Assembly (NCBI GenBank): GCA_964058805.1
Contig: CAXKVV010000664.1
Location: forward strand, 1-33,566
Direction: 5' to 3'
Origin: Schoenoplectus triqueter
Lineage: Eukaryota; Streptophyta; Magnoliopsida; Poales; Cyperaceae
DNA: 33,566 bases
The notes beneath the pieces were generated by a model. The model searched no databases. It had not been told where the DNA came from and was given only the letters and a program-made list of their open reading frames with translations. Shown in pieces: positions 1-9,562 of this stretch. Within the stretch, counting starts at the first letter, position 1; every line of letters starts with the position of its first letter. Both the position numbers and the translations under genes were made by a program.

Positions 1-340
1 ATTCTTTTAACTCTTGCTCTTGTGTTTAGGCCAGAACATAAAATTCAATGTTATTTAGTGGAAAAGTTGAGTAGTACCCTTTGCCTAAGAAAATATTAGA
101 TGTTATATAATATGGAATTAAACCTTCCACCCAATGTAACATGGGGCTAAGAAGCACTTTTTCTCTAACTATCAGCAGTAAGTTTCATACAGTTCACTAA
201 GTTATGTCCAATTTGTTGGGATTTCTGACACCAAAACAGCAGATAACAACCTAAAAGACTTCCACAGCAATAGGATTTTACTCAATTCTAAATAATCATG
301 AAACCATAAAATAAATTCGGCACTTAGATATACTATTTAC

Positions 341-937
341 CTTATCAAACATACTGATCCCTACACTCAACACTGATAGCATGTATGGATCCCATGCAGC
401 TCCAGAAACCAGTAAATCAGTTTTCGAACATATTTTAATGTTCAACACAATCCAATTCCAATAGATGCTTAATGTGTACAGGGTTTATACGTTCTGAGCA
501 AAAGAAAAAAAAGGAGGGGGGAGGGGGGGGGGCGCTGTATAGGACAAAATTTCTCTGGGCGCCAATATCATCACTCGAACTATAATACGCAGCAATTTGT
601 ATCTACATATAAAAAGTAAAGCTTCATAATCAATTAGCCGTCATTATTTTCTTTCTAGCATCGAAGCATGTTAAGCCAACTTGAATTCAAACTCAAGACA
701 TTTAATGGCGGCCACAAGTCTACAACCACAATCAGCAGAGAGAGAGAGATAATAACAGAAATTACCAGAACCGAGGCCAAGCAACGCCGTCGCCGCTTCC
801 CCTCCTCCGCCACTAGTCAACAAGCTACTACTACGCCCCACCACCGTTAGTCTGTTACTCTCTTTGAAGGGAAGAAATAGAAGCGGACTAAAATTGACAA
901 GAGAGAGGAGACTATATGTGTCCTGTGAGCATCCCAT
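341..937 (-). other. Possible exons of an unidentified minus-strand gene leaving the left edge
   Basis: Two stretches on the minus strand look exonic. The first (937 down to 766) starts at an ATG, is open, is Gly/Ser/Leu-rich near its end (GGGGEAATALLGLGSG) and stops at a donor-like CTG|GTAATT. The second (467 down to 341) lies between ATTAAG and AAG|GTAAAT, is open for 42 codons, and includes LLVSGAAWDPYML and SVGISMFDK. The phases of the two pieces do not match directly, so another exon or another splice site would be needed. I do not recognise the protein. A CT-rich 5' leader with no coding role would also fit the first piece. Confidence 0.25.
505..533 (+). repeat. Purine/G homopolymer run
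   Basis: A run of A followed by interrupted G, ending in nine or so consecutive G. It is simple low-complexity DNA and a likely site of sequencing error. Confidence 0.8.
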
Positions 938-1780
938 TATTTCTAAATAAGTTGGATTTGCTAAATGCTCATTTTCTATTCTAGTTTTTGGGTTGAATGC
1001 AGATTTTTAATTTAGAAACCTTTAAGAAGAAATGTTAAAATAAAAACTTATTTTTAAATATCAGACCAGAATTAGTAATTCTGTTGAAAATACTAATTTT
1101 AATATTGAAGAAGAGAAGTTTTTATTTTAACAATTGAAATGTTAAATTTCTAATAAGTGGTAGTTTCATTTTGAAGTTAAAATGAGTAGCAGCATGGGAT
1201 ACTCTAATAAAATTGTCTAAACTGATGAAATGATGGTTATTAGCAATTTAAAAAATTTCAGCATGGGAGATGCTCTTAGTACAAGAATTTTAAAAGCTAG
1301 TTGAAGTGTACAAATTCATACCCTCTTCTGTCTGAATTTTGAATATTGGATCACAATTCGGAAAGAAGAATTCGATTTCAAAATTTCTCAAAACCTCAGA
1401 TATTTCAAAAAAAAAAAAAGCAGAATGTTGTATTTTTGGGTTTGGATTTCATCTTCAAATGAACCTAGTAAAAAAAACCTGGTTTTTTATTTGTGAGAAT
1501 AATAAAAACAAAATCGAGATAGGTTCACAAAAGTTCCCCTTTCAAATTGGGAGTGAATTTTTTTCTATTTTGGTTCAAGTAGTTAAAAAAATTAAAAATT
1601 AATTTTTTTTTCTAAATAAAAATTGAAAAAGAACTACTCTTGACTCAAGTTTCAATTAAAATTTATTTTTCACTGATTCATTCTTTTTTACTTGAATTTG
1701 ATAAATGAATTACTTAAAAATGAGAATGACAAATTATTGAGTAGTGCATTTGAGTCACAAGCTGACACGAGCAAGTTGGG
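938..1780. other. Intergenic AT-rich stretch without recognised gene
   Basis: AT-rich sequence with short A and T runs. An 87-codon open frame at 1339-1602 is Lys/Phe-rich, does not start with ATG and shows no domain. I see no RNA gene or complete mobile element. Confidence 0.5.
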
Positions 1781-2503
1781 TAGGGATGTTAATGATACTC
1801 CTTTATTTATATATTTGATCCATATCTTATTCGATAAGACAATTATGGGTAAAAAAAATTAGTTGACTTATTTTATATGCTTATAGATAAAAAAAAGTTT
1901 GTAACTAAATGGGTAAATATCATTTCATACACATTTATCCTATAGAGTAAATTATTATAAAATATATTATTTTTAATATAATTATCTCTTATAATAATTT
2001 ATTTTTCTATATTAGTTGCCCTGAATTATATGAGTTAATTACTATAAATTATGAATTAATAATTATTTTCTTTTTAGATTCCATTATCTAATAAATTAGA
2101 ATGTTTGACTAATATTTATTACAGTATTTAAAATGATAGGATATGATAATGTAAGATTTTATTTTAGACAAGATTATTTTTATTTTTAATATATTTTATT
2201 TTCTGGATAAAAGGTTTGACAAGAGATGTTTGTATTTTTAATCTATTTATTTTGAAAAGATTCAAGTTGAAAAGATTTGCATAGTTTGAATATTTTTATT
2301 ATAAATGATCATAAACTAATTAATATATTAGTATTATTAGTTAGTATTCATTATTATTTTATTATTCATTTATTTTAATGGATAATGATAGAATAAAAAT
2401 AAGTTTAATTTTTAATAAATAAATATAATATATGAGTAAGAGTAATTTTAAATGAATGTAATAATAAAATATTTCCACCCAATCGGAATAATTGACACTC
2501 CTA
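1781..2503. mobile_element. AT-rich hAT-like nonautonomous element
   Basis: The left end TAGGGATGTTAATGAT and the reverse complement of the right end, TAGGAGTGTCAATTAT, form imperfect terminal inverted repeats. The flanking octamers AAGTTGGG (1773-1780) and GAGCTAGG (2504-2511) match at 5 of 8 positions and all three differences are transitions, as expected of an old 8-bp target duplication. The interior is very AT-rich and has no coding capacity. The ends resemble those of the better-preserved element at 23681-24339, which supports the hAT assignment. Confidence 0.55.
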
Positions 2504-2511
2504 GAGCTAGG

Positions 2512-3067
2512 CTCAGCTTGTACTTAGCTAGCAAGCCCCAAGCCTAGAATCAGCCAGCTTGATCAAATTACAGCCCAAGCTGATTTCGAGCGACGAGTTG
2601 AATTACGAGCCATCTCGAATAATAATAATATTTTATGCGCCTCAGGGAAGAAAAGAGTGATGGAAATGTGTTGGATTTAGAGGCCCAAATCTACCCGTTG
2701 GGCTTTTGGGTGAAATTCCACCTAGCAGTAGGATTGTCAACCTCTTTTGTAAGGTCATCTTTATGGAACCAAGTCTCATGCCAGGCAGGAAAATCCGGCA
2801 AACAAATTAGCAGGACCAATTTGTTCTGTTAATCCAAAGAGCATTCACTCATCTGACAAGCAAACATTACTTGCCTTTGTTATCGTCTTTTAGTTTTCAG
2901 GTCCCAAATACATGGTTCCTTTGTTACCTTGAAGCACCTCTATCATCTGTTTAGTTAAATACTGGTGTTCAGTCAAGGTGATACCCTCAGGATGTAAATG
3001 ATTTACTATAAATACTTTACCCCATTACCAGTGCAGGTTCTGGGGAAGGTTTAGATATTACCCTATT
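2512..3067. other. Intergenic, single-copy-looking stretch
   Basis: Begins with an AGCT/GAGC-rich patch (2505-2620) and continues with more balanced composition. A 65-codon frame at 2635-2832 begins with ATG but has no recognisable domain. Nothing firm can be called. Confidence 0.45.
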
Positions 3068-3075
3068 GAGGGAAA

Positions 3076-3459
3076 CATGGGCGGATGCAGGATTTTAGTC
3101 AGAAGGAGACAAATATCGGATTGTAATAGCTTATCGGGTTTAAATCTATTAACTAATCGGGTACTAAATAAAATAATAATTTAAAATATATTCTTATCTA
3201 ATAAAAAAATTATTAGAATAATAACATTTTATATATTAAAAATAACAATAAAATAAAGCTCAAAGTAATAGATAAACAAGTTGATAAAGAAAATTTTCAT
3301 CTATAAAACTTTATATTTTGATATTTTTACATAATTATTTCATTATACATGATATTAAATATTTTTTTCTCAATAAAATTAATCAGACAATTCAGGAGGG
3401 CAAAAAATTTTTCCAAAGAAGACAAACTACCGAAAGTATCTAGTGTGCATCCGCCCCTG
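3076..3459. mobile_element. Short nonautonomous hAT element with perfect TSD
   Basis: The element is bounded by identical octamers GAGGGAAA at 3068-3075 and 3460-3467. The left terminus CATGGGCGGATGCAGG and the reverse complement of the right terminus, CAGGGGCGGATGCACAC, form terminal inverted repeats of about 12 bp. An 8-bp duplication together with CA-GGG-type ends is the classic hAT signature. It is 384 bp long, the interior is AT-rich and it encodes nothing, so it would depend on a transposase elsewhere. Confidence 0.85.
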
Positions 3460-3590
3460 GAGGGAAAAGATCTCTCTTCTGTCTAGACGAGTGATGTCAT
3501 TTATGCTACCGCTCTCCATCTTATGAGTCTTTTGTCAGCAGTTGTTTAGTAGCTTTCTTAGCGAGTTCAGTCATTCTCTTATATACTAAA

Positions 3591-3633
3591 AGTACGAATT
3601 GATTTAAAGTACGAACTGATTTAAAGCACGAAT
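3591..3633 (+). repeat. 17-bp tandem repeat, about 2.5 units
   Basis: Units AGTACGAATTGATTTAA, AGTACGAACTGATTTAA and a partial AGCACGAAT follow one another with a period of 17 bp. Confidence 0.8.
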
Positions 3634-3673
3634 ACGAAGGAAATGCGCTTCACTTGGAAACATGTTGAATCGG

Positions 3674-3762
3674 ATATTGATGTAGATTTAAATATGAGAA
3701 ATAATGCATAAATATTAATGTAGATTTAAATATCATAAAAAACATATGAGAAATAATGCATA
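3674..3762 (+). repeat. Local tandem duplication
   Basis: The segment ATATTRATGTAGATTTAAAT followed by ATGAGAAATAATGCATA occurs twice (from 3674 and from 3712). The second copy has a 14-bp insertion before ATGAGAAA. It directly abuts the foldback element on its right. Confidence 0.75.
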
Positions 3763-3765
3763 CCG

Positions 3766-4266
3766 GAATTATGAGGAGCGCTATTTAAAAAGGCACGATT
3801 TTTTAATCTAATAATCTAATAAATACTATTATTATTATTAATAATAATAGCGTAAAATTTTAAATTTTAATATTAAGAATTACAGCGCGTCATTATGGAT
3901 GACGCATAAAAAATATGTCACTCCTACTGATGTATTTAGAAAGACGCCATAGAAAATGACATCTTTATTTTTTTTAAAATTTTTTTTTTACATTGAGGTG
4001 TGAATGAACAAAACCCTCTAAAACTACGGGTACTATAGCAAGTCTGTGAATGAACAAAACCCTTTAAAACCGCGGGTACATATTTTTTTTTTAAAGAAAA
4101 AAATCATTATGAGTGACGAATTTTTAGACGCCACTTACAATGGTGCACTGTAATTCTTAATATTAAAAAAATTAAATTTTTATGTTTTATTATTAATAAT
4201 AAGATTTATCATATTATGAGATTAATAAATGGGTGTTAAAGAGCGATCTAAATAGCACAATAATTC
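3766..4266. mobile_element. Foldback-type element with ~155-bp inverted arms
   Basis: The left arm from 3766 (GAATTATGAGGAGCGCTATTT) and the reverse complement of the right end from 4266 (GAATTATTGTGCTATTT) align along about 155 bp, through a shared TTAATATTAAGAATTACAG block to TGACGC/GGCGTC and GTCAC motifs near the centre. The middle carries a 46-bp direct repeat (GTGAATGAACAAAACCCT, from 4000 and from 4046). I could not find a convincing target-site duplication, so the superfamily is open. A Mutator-like or unclassified MITE is likely. Confidence 0.7.
4000..4080 (+). repeat. 46-bp direct repeat inside the foldback element
   Basis: GTGAATGAACAAAACCCT, then TAAAAC and CGGGTAC, is present twice with a period of 46 bp in the spacer between the inverted arms. 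Confidence 0.8.
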
Positions 4267-4709
4267 ACTATTAAGCCATCCATTTGGCAAAAACAGGCCC
4301 ATCTTAATTGGCGAAATATTAAAATGCATGATTTGCTCAAGGCAGCACAACGTACAAACTGCAAAAGATCAATTATAGGTTAAAAATCTGAAAGAATGTT
4401 GACTTCTACTTGCGAGAATGTTGGTGTTCAAAGTTCATACACAAGGAAAACAAAAGACTAAGAAGAAAATGATCATTTTACTGTAAGATTTACTTCTCAT
4501 AACAAAACAACATTTCTAAGGCTAGGAACCAAACAATTTTTGTATTCTGTTGCAAAATCAACACTTATGCAACAGTTGATTTCAACATATATGCAACAGT
4601 TGAAGAACTTGTCTTCAACCATAAATAGATGTCAGCCCTGGCAGATGTTATTAGGTTGCCAGAAAAGAATGAAAACCCCATCACGTGATATATAGTCAAC
4701 ATAATTAAG
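4267..4709. other. Downstream flank of the hydrolase gene
   Basis: AT-rich sequence that should contain the 3' UTR and polyadenylation region of the minus-strand hydrolase gene. No other gene is evident. Confidence 0.5.
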
Positions 4710-6689
4710 CTAATTAATCTTCCCTCCATGGCAATCTTGTAGTAAGCAATCCTCCAGAAATTGTGTGAGCTGAGTTGTATATAGTGTAGGATCATTTCTG
4801 AAATGATCGACGTGAGGTGAAGAAATGAAGTTGCAAGATCTGACAACATGGCCCACTTTCCGTTGCTTCTCTATAAATGATTCCACTGATTTTGCTGGTA
4901 TTACACGATCATCTGAGCTGTAAATATACAGTTGCGGACAATTTTTAGGATCCCACATCATAGAACAACAGAGGAGATTAGAAACTACTACAGCATAATA
5001 AATTAATAGCAGCATTACAGTTGCAAATTTGTGCAAAACAAATTATTATGTCTTTAAGAGGTTTTATTTCAGTTAATATTTGAATATTCATGGTAAAAGA
5101 ATATATTTGAATTGGATATTTAACTGAATGCCAACTTAAAGAAGAAATCCTCTAGTTAAATTATACCTGTTAATGGATGGGATGTTTAGAATAACCTCAA
5201 AAAACTTCTCCAAAAATCCTAGCAAAGCTGCCTCTGTAAATGCAGGTTTTGGGTCCAAACCAGAACCCAAGTCCGAAATCAACATGACATTTGTTCGCAT
5301 ATTATTAGGAACTGATATTGATCCTTTTGATACCACACTATTTTTCTTCAGAAGAGCAGCTGAGAAACCCGAAGCCCATACCTACAGCCAATACAACGTG
5401 ATTAATAAATATTATCACTAATCAGCCAAAAAAATAAATATGAACTGAAGAAACTATTAACCTGTGGATCAGGGGCATCAACGGGTGCCGAATCAACTAT
5501 GCACCCTTTAATTTTATCAATTGATGAAGGATCCTGCTTCCTCAATTTCTCCAATATGCCACCTACCTACACAATGGACCAGAAATAATTTAACCTTAAA
5601 CAGCACATTCTCACTTAAAAGATAAAAAATATCAACAATACACTTGAATTCTTAAAAATATAACCATAAACCACAGGCTGCTGTTGTAGACCAGACCCTG
5701 TTAAGATTTAATTAGAGTGTTAATTGCCATTTTATATTAGGCATTATTGACCTTCTCAGACAGCCTGATCCTTCCCGCTTTGCCAAATATTACACTTGTA
5801 ACCAAATCATACAAAAGTGCAATTTTGAAATGTCAAACCATCAAATCAACCCAACACAGGCCAGTCTATCTTGCCTAGGTGGCTGATCAAATTATCGTTC
5901 TGAAAACAAACAACAAATGCTAAGCCTGACCCGAAATCCTGGTAACCCTATCTGCACACATACCGAACCAAAAAAGATGTATAAGCATGTATTCAGAGCA
6001 ACTTGATAAATTAGACTTGCGTTAGCCATCCGGTGTTACTGAATGTGTGGAAAACCAAGCAGTTCCCACCTTCCTCTTCGACCCAACTAGAAAGATGATT
6101 TGCAACCAACTCCAATTCTCGCTCGGCTTTTCCACCCACTTTATAACTGACAACATCAGACATTGGAAAAGTGAAAGTGATGGCATGGTACCCTCTAGAA
6201 GTGTACCAATCCGCATACTTCTTCAGATGCCGTTGTTTTGCCCCCAGCCAACCAAGTAGTACCACAACTGTCTTCGACTTAACAGACCCACAGTTATCAC
6301 CAGAGACCCGATGTGTTCTCGGGTCTGGCAGATGCCACCTATACAACTTCAGATGAACTTGAAGTAATGGATGATATCGGCTTGTCAGTTACCCTCGGTT
6401 CAGCAATCCTTGCATATTGATAAACAGTCTGAATTACAGGAAGAGATGCAACAGGAACAGAAACGCTACGAGATAGATCCAATTTTTCAACACGGCAACT
6501 TCCATTAGTGCACAACTTCGCAGTCGCTGTCCAAAAAGAGAGACCTGACATGGCAGGTTTGTCCTTGGAAATCATTTCAGGTTGTTTTTGGCTAGACAAC
6601 CGATCTGGTAGGTCAGTTGAGGCAGCTGCAACAGCTATGACTGCCACAGTAGATAGAGGCCTTTGAAGAAAACCAGAAAGAGAAGCCAT
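4710..6689 (-). CDS. DUF829/TMEM53-family alpha/beta hydrolase, four exons, two apparent frame breaks
   Basis: A putative alpha/beta hydrolase of the plant DUF829 (TMEM53-like) family; substrate unknown. Proposed exons on the minus strand are 6689-6017, 5566-5462, 5381-5167 and about 4990-4710. Start: ATG at 6689 in a good context (AAAAATGGCT). The N-terminal 110 residues are Ser-rich and could be a transit peptide. The hydrolase core starts at LYRWHLPDP and contains the strand [10 protein letters not shown], the nucleophile motif FHTFSNTG, the acid region SSDDRVIP and the histidine region SPHVDHF. Exon 2 ([23 protein letters not shown]) and exon 3 are cleanly GT-AG bounded and in phase. Oddities: in exon 1 the frame changes between about 6400 and 6340, and at the exon 3/4 junction the expected phase does not match either AG acceptor (CTGTAG or TAGTAG). 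These could be recent inactivating indels or assembly errors. Total length of about 420 residues fits the family. Confidence 0.8.
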
Positions 6690-6704
6690 TTTTGGGACAA
6701 ACAC

Positions 6705-7269
6705 TCAGCTTTGTTGCTTAACTCAGAGCAACAATTTTCCTGTCAAATTGAAGAGAATTTATCTGTGGTATCAATCTTTTCTTTGTTGGAGCCAAGACCG
6801 AAGACCACGAAACCAGCACTGTTTTAAGAAAAGATGTTAATACTCCAAAATTCAAACTTCGCTTTGCATACTCATAACAATAAGAAAGAAAATCTTCCAA
6901 CAAATATAGATAATAAATAAACAAATTGGTCAAATTGATTTCAATGCTTACCCAAAGGTTTCGACAAGCTGAAGAGGAAAGGTTTGTTAGAATTTTAGTG
7001 TATGACCATATACTCTAATGAAACTCAAATATAAATTATGTTATCTTAATTTATATTATTAGTTTTCTAGAGAACAACTTTGTTGATCATCAGACTTCTT
7101 TTGTCATAAAAATTATGAATCATTAATTCATATTGTGCAAAAATCTCATCCAAAATTAAATATAGTCTTTATTATAGATTTTCTCTATAATTTGGTGAAT
7201 TTATAATTTAATATTAGATAAATGTGAATTTTTTTATCTAATAATATTTTAATATTTAAATAAAAAATC
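6705..7269. other. Upstream region of the hydrolase gene and Helitron body
   Basis: Holds the 5' flank of the minus-strand hydrolase gene. The part nearer 7269 is very AT-rich and probably the interior of the Helitron that ends at 7296. The 71-codon minus-strand frame at 6718-6933 has no recognisable domain. Confidence 0.4.
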
Positions 7270-7270
7270 T

Positions 7271-7296
7271 GCTGCAACGCGCGGGTATATAGCTAG
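7271..7296 (+). mobile_element. Helitron 3' terminus (nonautonomous element)
   Basis: The sequence GCTGCAACGCGCGGGTATATAGCTAG ends in CTAG and is followed by T, which fits Helitron insertion between A and T. The GC-rich GCAACGCGCGGG resembles one half of the usual 3' hairpin. It matches the terminus at 13062 closely (GCAACGCACGGATATCTAACTAG), so both belong to one family. The 5' end, expected to begin with TC, could not be placed; a position near 7000 is possible. Confidence 0.55.
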
Positions 7297-7316
7297 TTTA
7301 TTACAATTAGTTTTAA

Positions 7317-7487
7317 AGAGGAGGGATCAATTAACATTGGTTAATGATGAAATTTTATATTAATTTAAAAAAATTGAAAAATAAAAAAATTGTATAGAAA
7401 TATTTTTGAATTGTTATGTAAATTTATTTGAAAATTCATTATGAATAACCATTGTCAAAATAACGGTGTGAAGTCATCTCTCCTCTT
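7317..7487. mobile_element. Degenerate Mutator-type MITE
   Basis: The ends AGAGGAGGGATCAATTA and, reverse-complemented, AGAGGAGAGATGACTTC form inverted repeats. The right arm carries TTATTTTGACAATGG and TTTTCAAATAAATTTA, motifs shared with the right arm of the MITE at 22765-23143. The flanking 9-mers agree at only 6 of 9 positions, so the age and class are less certain than for that copy. Confidence 0.5.
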
Positions 7488-7557
7488 AATTAAAATGCTT
7501 ATTTGAAATGGAGGAAACAGACCGGTTTGGGGCTATATGTTGTTGCTACATAATTTG

Positions 7558-8052
7558 ACCCCCCAGCCCCGACCGGACTCCCAACAGCTCGGAACCCACG
7601 CACACCCCACCCACCCCGGCCGGGCTCCCAACAGCCCGGAACCCACGCACACCCGCACCCACACCCCACGCACCCCCACCCGCAGCCCCACGCACACCCC
7701 CACCCGCAGCCCCACGCACACCCCCACCACGCACACCCCCACCCCGCACACCCCACGCACCCCCACCCCAGCCCCACGCACACCCCCAACCTGCCCGGGC
7801 GCCCCGCAGCCCGGGACCCACGCACACCCCCACCAACACCCCGCACCCCCGCCCCACCCGGCCGGGCGCCCCGCAGCCCGGAACCCACGCACACCCCACA
7901 CCGGCCGGGCGCCCTGCAGCCCGGGACCCACGCACACCCCCACCAACACCCCGCACCCCCGCCCCACCCGTCCGGGCGCCCTGCAGCCCGGAACCCACAC
8001 ACACCTCACCCCATCTAGGCGCATTGCTGCCCCAACACGCACACCTCACCCC
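7558..8052. repeat. C/A-rich GC minisatellite with 110-bp higher-order period
   Basis: About 495 bp made almost only of C, A and G on the plus strand, built from CCCACGCACACCCC-like units. Between 7795 and about 8014 a higher-order unit of 110 bp repeats twice; each unit contains two CCGGGCGCC starts, 67 and 43 bp apart (7795, 7862, 7905, 7972). T is nearly absent, so stops are rare and four overlapping frames of about 170 codons stay open, encoding Pro/Thr/His or Gly/Val/Trp repeats; I treat none as a gene. The complementary strand has many GGG/GGGG runs and could form G-quadruplexes. Confidence 0.9.
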
Positions 8053-8194
8053 TAAAAGTTTCTAATTTCACTCTGCCTCTTGGGCAGATAGTAGGCCAGC
8101 ACTCCCCCAATGGAGGCACTGACCCATCCAGAAGTGAGTTCTATGGGAAGCCTCTATCCTCTTTTTATAAGCTCTCAAGCGCCTTTCTCTTTGT

Positions 8195-8429
8195 CTTTCG
8201 ACGTTGTGGGACTAACGAGGCGGTAGAACAGATAGACGAGGGGAGAAACCGGTCGAGCAACGGGCAATACTCTCGCAGGTGATCTTACGTAGAAAATCTT
8301 TGCAAGCGTTTTTTTTAATCTTTCGACTTTGTGGGACTAACGAGGCTGTAGTCCGGATAGACCAGGGAGAAACCAGTCGAGCAACGAGCAATACTCTTGC
8401 AGTAGAGATCTTACGTAGAAAATCTTTGC
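8195..8429 (+). repeat. Tandem duplication of ~110 bp, period 125-126 bp
   Basis: Two copies, 8195-8303 and 8320-8429, start with CTTTCGAC then TTGTGGGACTAACGAGG and end with GATCTTACGTAGAAAATCTT. They differ by scattered substitutions and short indels. A TATA-like TTTTTATAAG at 8162-8171 lies just upstream, so this may be a duplicated leader or promoter-proximal block, but no transcript can be shown. Confidence 0.85.
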
Positions 8430-9562
8430 GATCAACCTTCTTGTCTAATTCACTTCTCGATCTCTCTCCAGGCAGATCGATTATTGCCTTTGAAGAATCA
8501 AATCGGTAAACAAAGAACGATCCCTGTGTTCTTCGCCAAACAAGATCAGTTCAAAAAGCTACATTTTGAACCCCTTCTCGATCTTTTTTTCATCCCTTCT
8601 TCCCTGGTGCATGGAACCAAATTCGAGAAATTATTGATACGAGTTTCTCTTGCTATCGATGATCTCACTTCAAATAAAGCTCGAGCAATGTCTGAAACTC
8701 CTCTGTTCGATAAAATCAAGAGCATGATGCCTAAATTGGTCCATTTGGTATAAGCCGCACATTACGCCAACGAGAGACTGAGCTTCGATGCCCTTTCTCT
8801 TTGATCTCACTTGAATCCTCAATTAGTGGGTGCCTGGTTATGGCGATGTACTCGAAGACCAGGCTCTTTGATCTGGGCAAGGTAGCTGATCCTGTTGGTT
8901 AATTATTAACTCAATACTGAAAAATTGTTGTTTGGGTTACAAAATAAATTGGAATGTAATGCATTTTATTGGTTTAAATTTAGCAGAATTAAAACTTTAG
9001 CATTGAAGAGCATTTTGTTCTAGTGCTTAATTACGTATTAGGGTCAAGTCTGGTTGGGAGTTTTCATCTAGATATTGTTGGATATGGTTTCTACTTCCTC
9101 ATACCGAGTCTTTTAGTAGTCTACATGCTTTTTCATTTTGTTCAGGTTATGGTGAGATATTGAAGCAAAATATGAGAATTTGTCTGGCAAGGATGGGTTG
9201 AAATATGGTGCAAAGGGCACTCCTCACACTCAGCTTGATGCATTGGGTACGTAATCCTATGTATGAAATTCAGCAATGTGATTTTCATTTCTGGTAATTC
9301 TTAGATGAAATATAATATTGGTCCACTTGTGTGCTATACTGGATCATGCTCATTCATTTTAAATTGACAATGAAGGCTTAATTATGGATGATGAAATTTG
9401 TACAAGGCCCGTATCCTTGTAAATGCATCAAATATGATTTTGTTGAATAGATAAATTATTTTCTTATTAGCTTTTTTTATTCGATCAGGCTTGATTCTTT
9501 GACCAGAAACTCAAGACTTTATACTTATTGTTTATTAATCAGATTATTCCATAGGGTGATGA
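8430..9562 (+). other. Gene-like DNA upstream of the Helitron helicase, possibly a captured fragment
   Basis: An 89-codon frame (8484-8753) contains MSETPLFDKIKSMMPKL near its end. After 8753 further gene-like sequence follows, with a possible donor GGGCAAG|GTAGCT near 8881. A short frame near 9155-9245, following TTGTTCAG, reads EAKYENLSGKDGLKYG then KGTPHTQLDALG before a stop. I do not recognise either piece. Exon-like fragments beside a Helitron could be captured gene pieces, but the Helitron 5' end is not located, so they may equally be older flanking sequence. Confidence 0.35.

Noticed and set aside
7558..8052. CRISPR array
   Set aside because: The repeats are nested and without regular unique spacers, and the DNA is plant nuclear.
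7499..8055. Four overlapping frames of 167-172 codons in the C-rich minisatellite
   Set aside because: They arise because T (and so stop codons) is nearly absent; the peptides are low-complexity Pro/Thr/His or Gly/Val/Trp repeats, and several frames are open at once.
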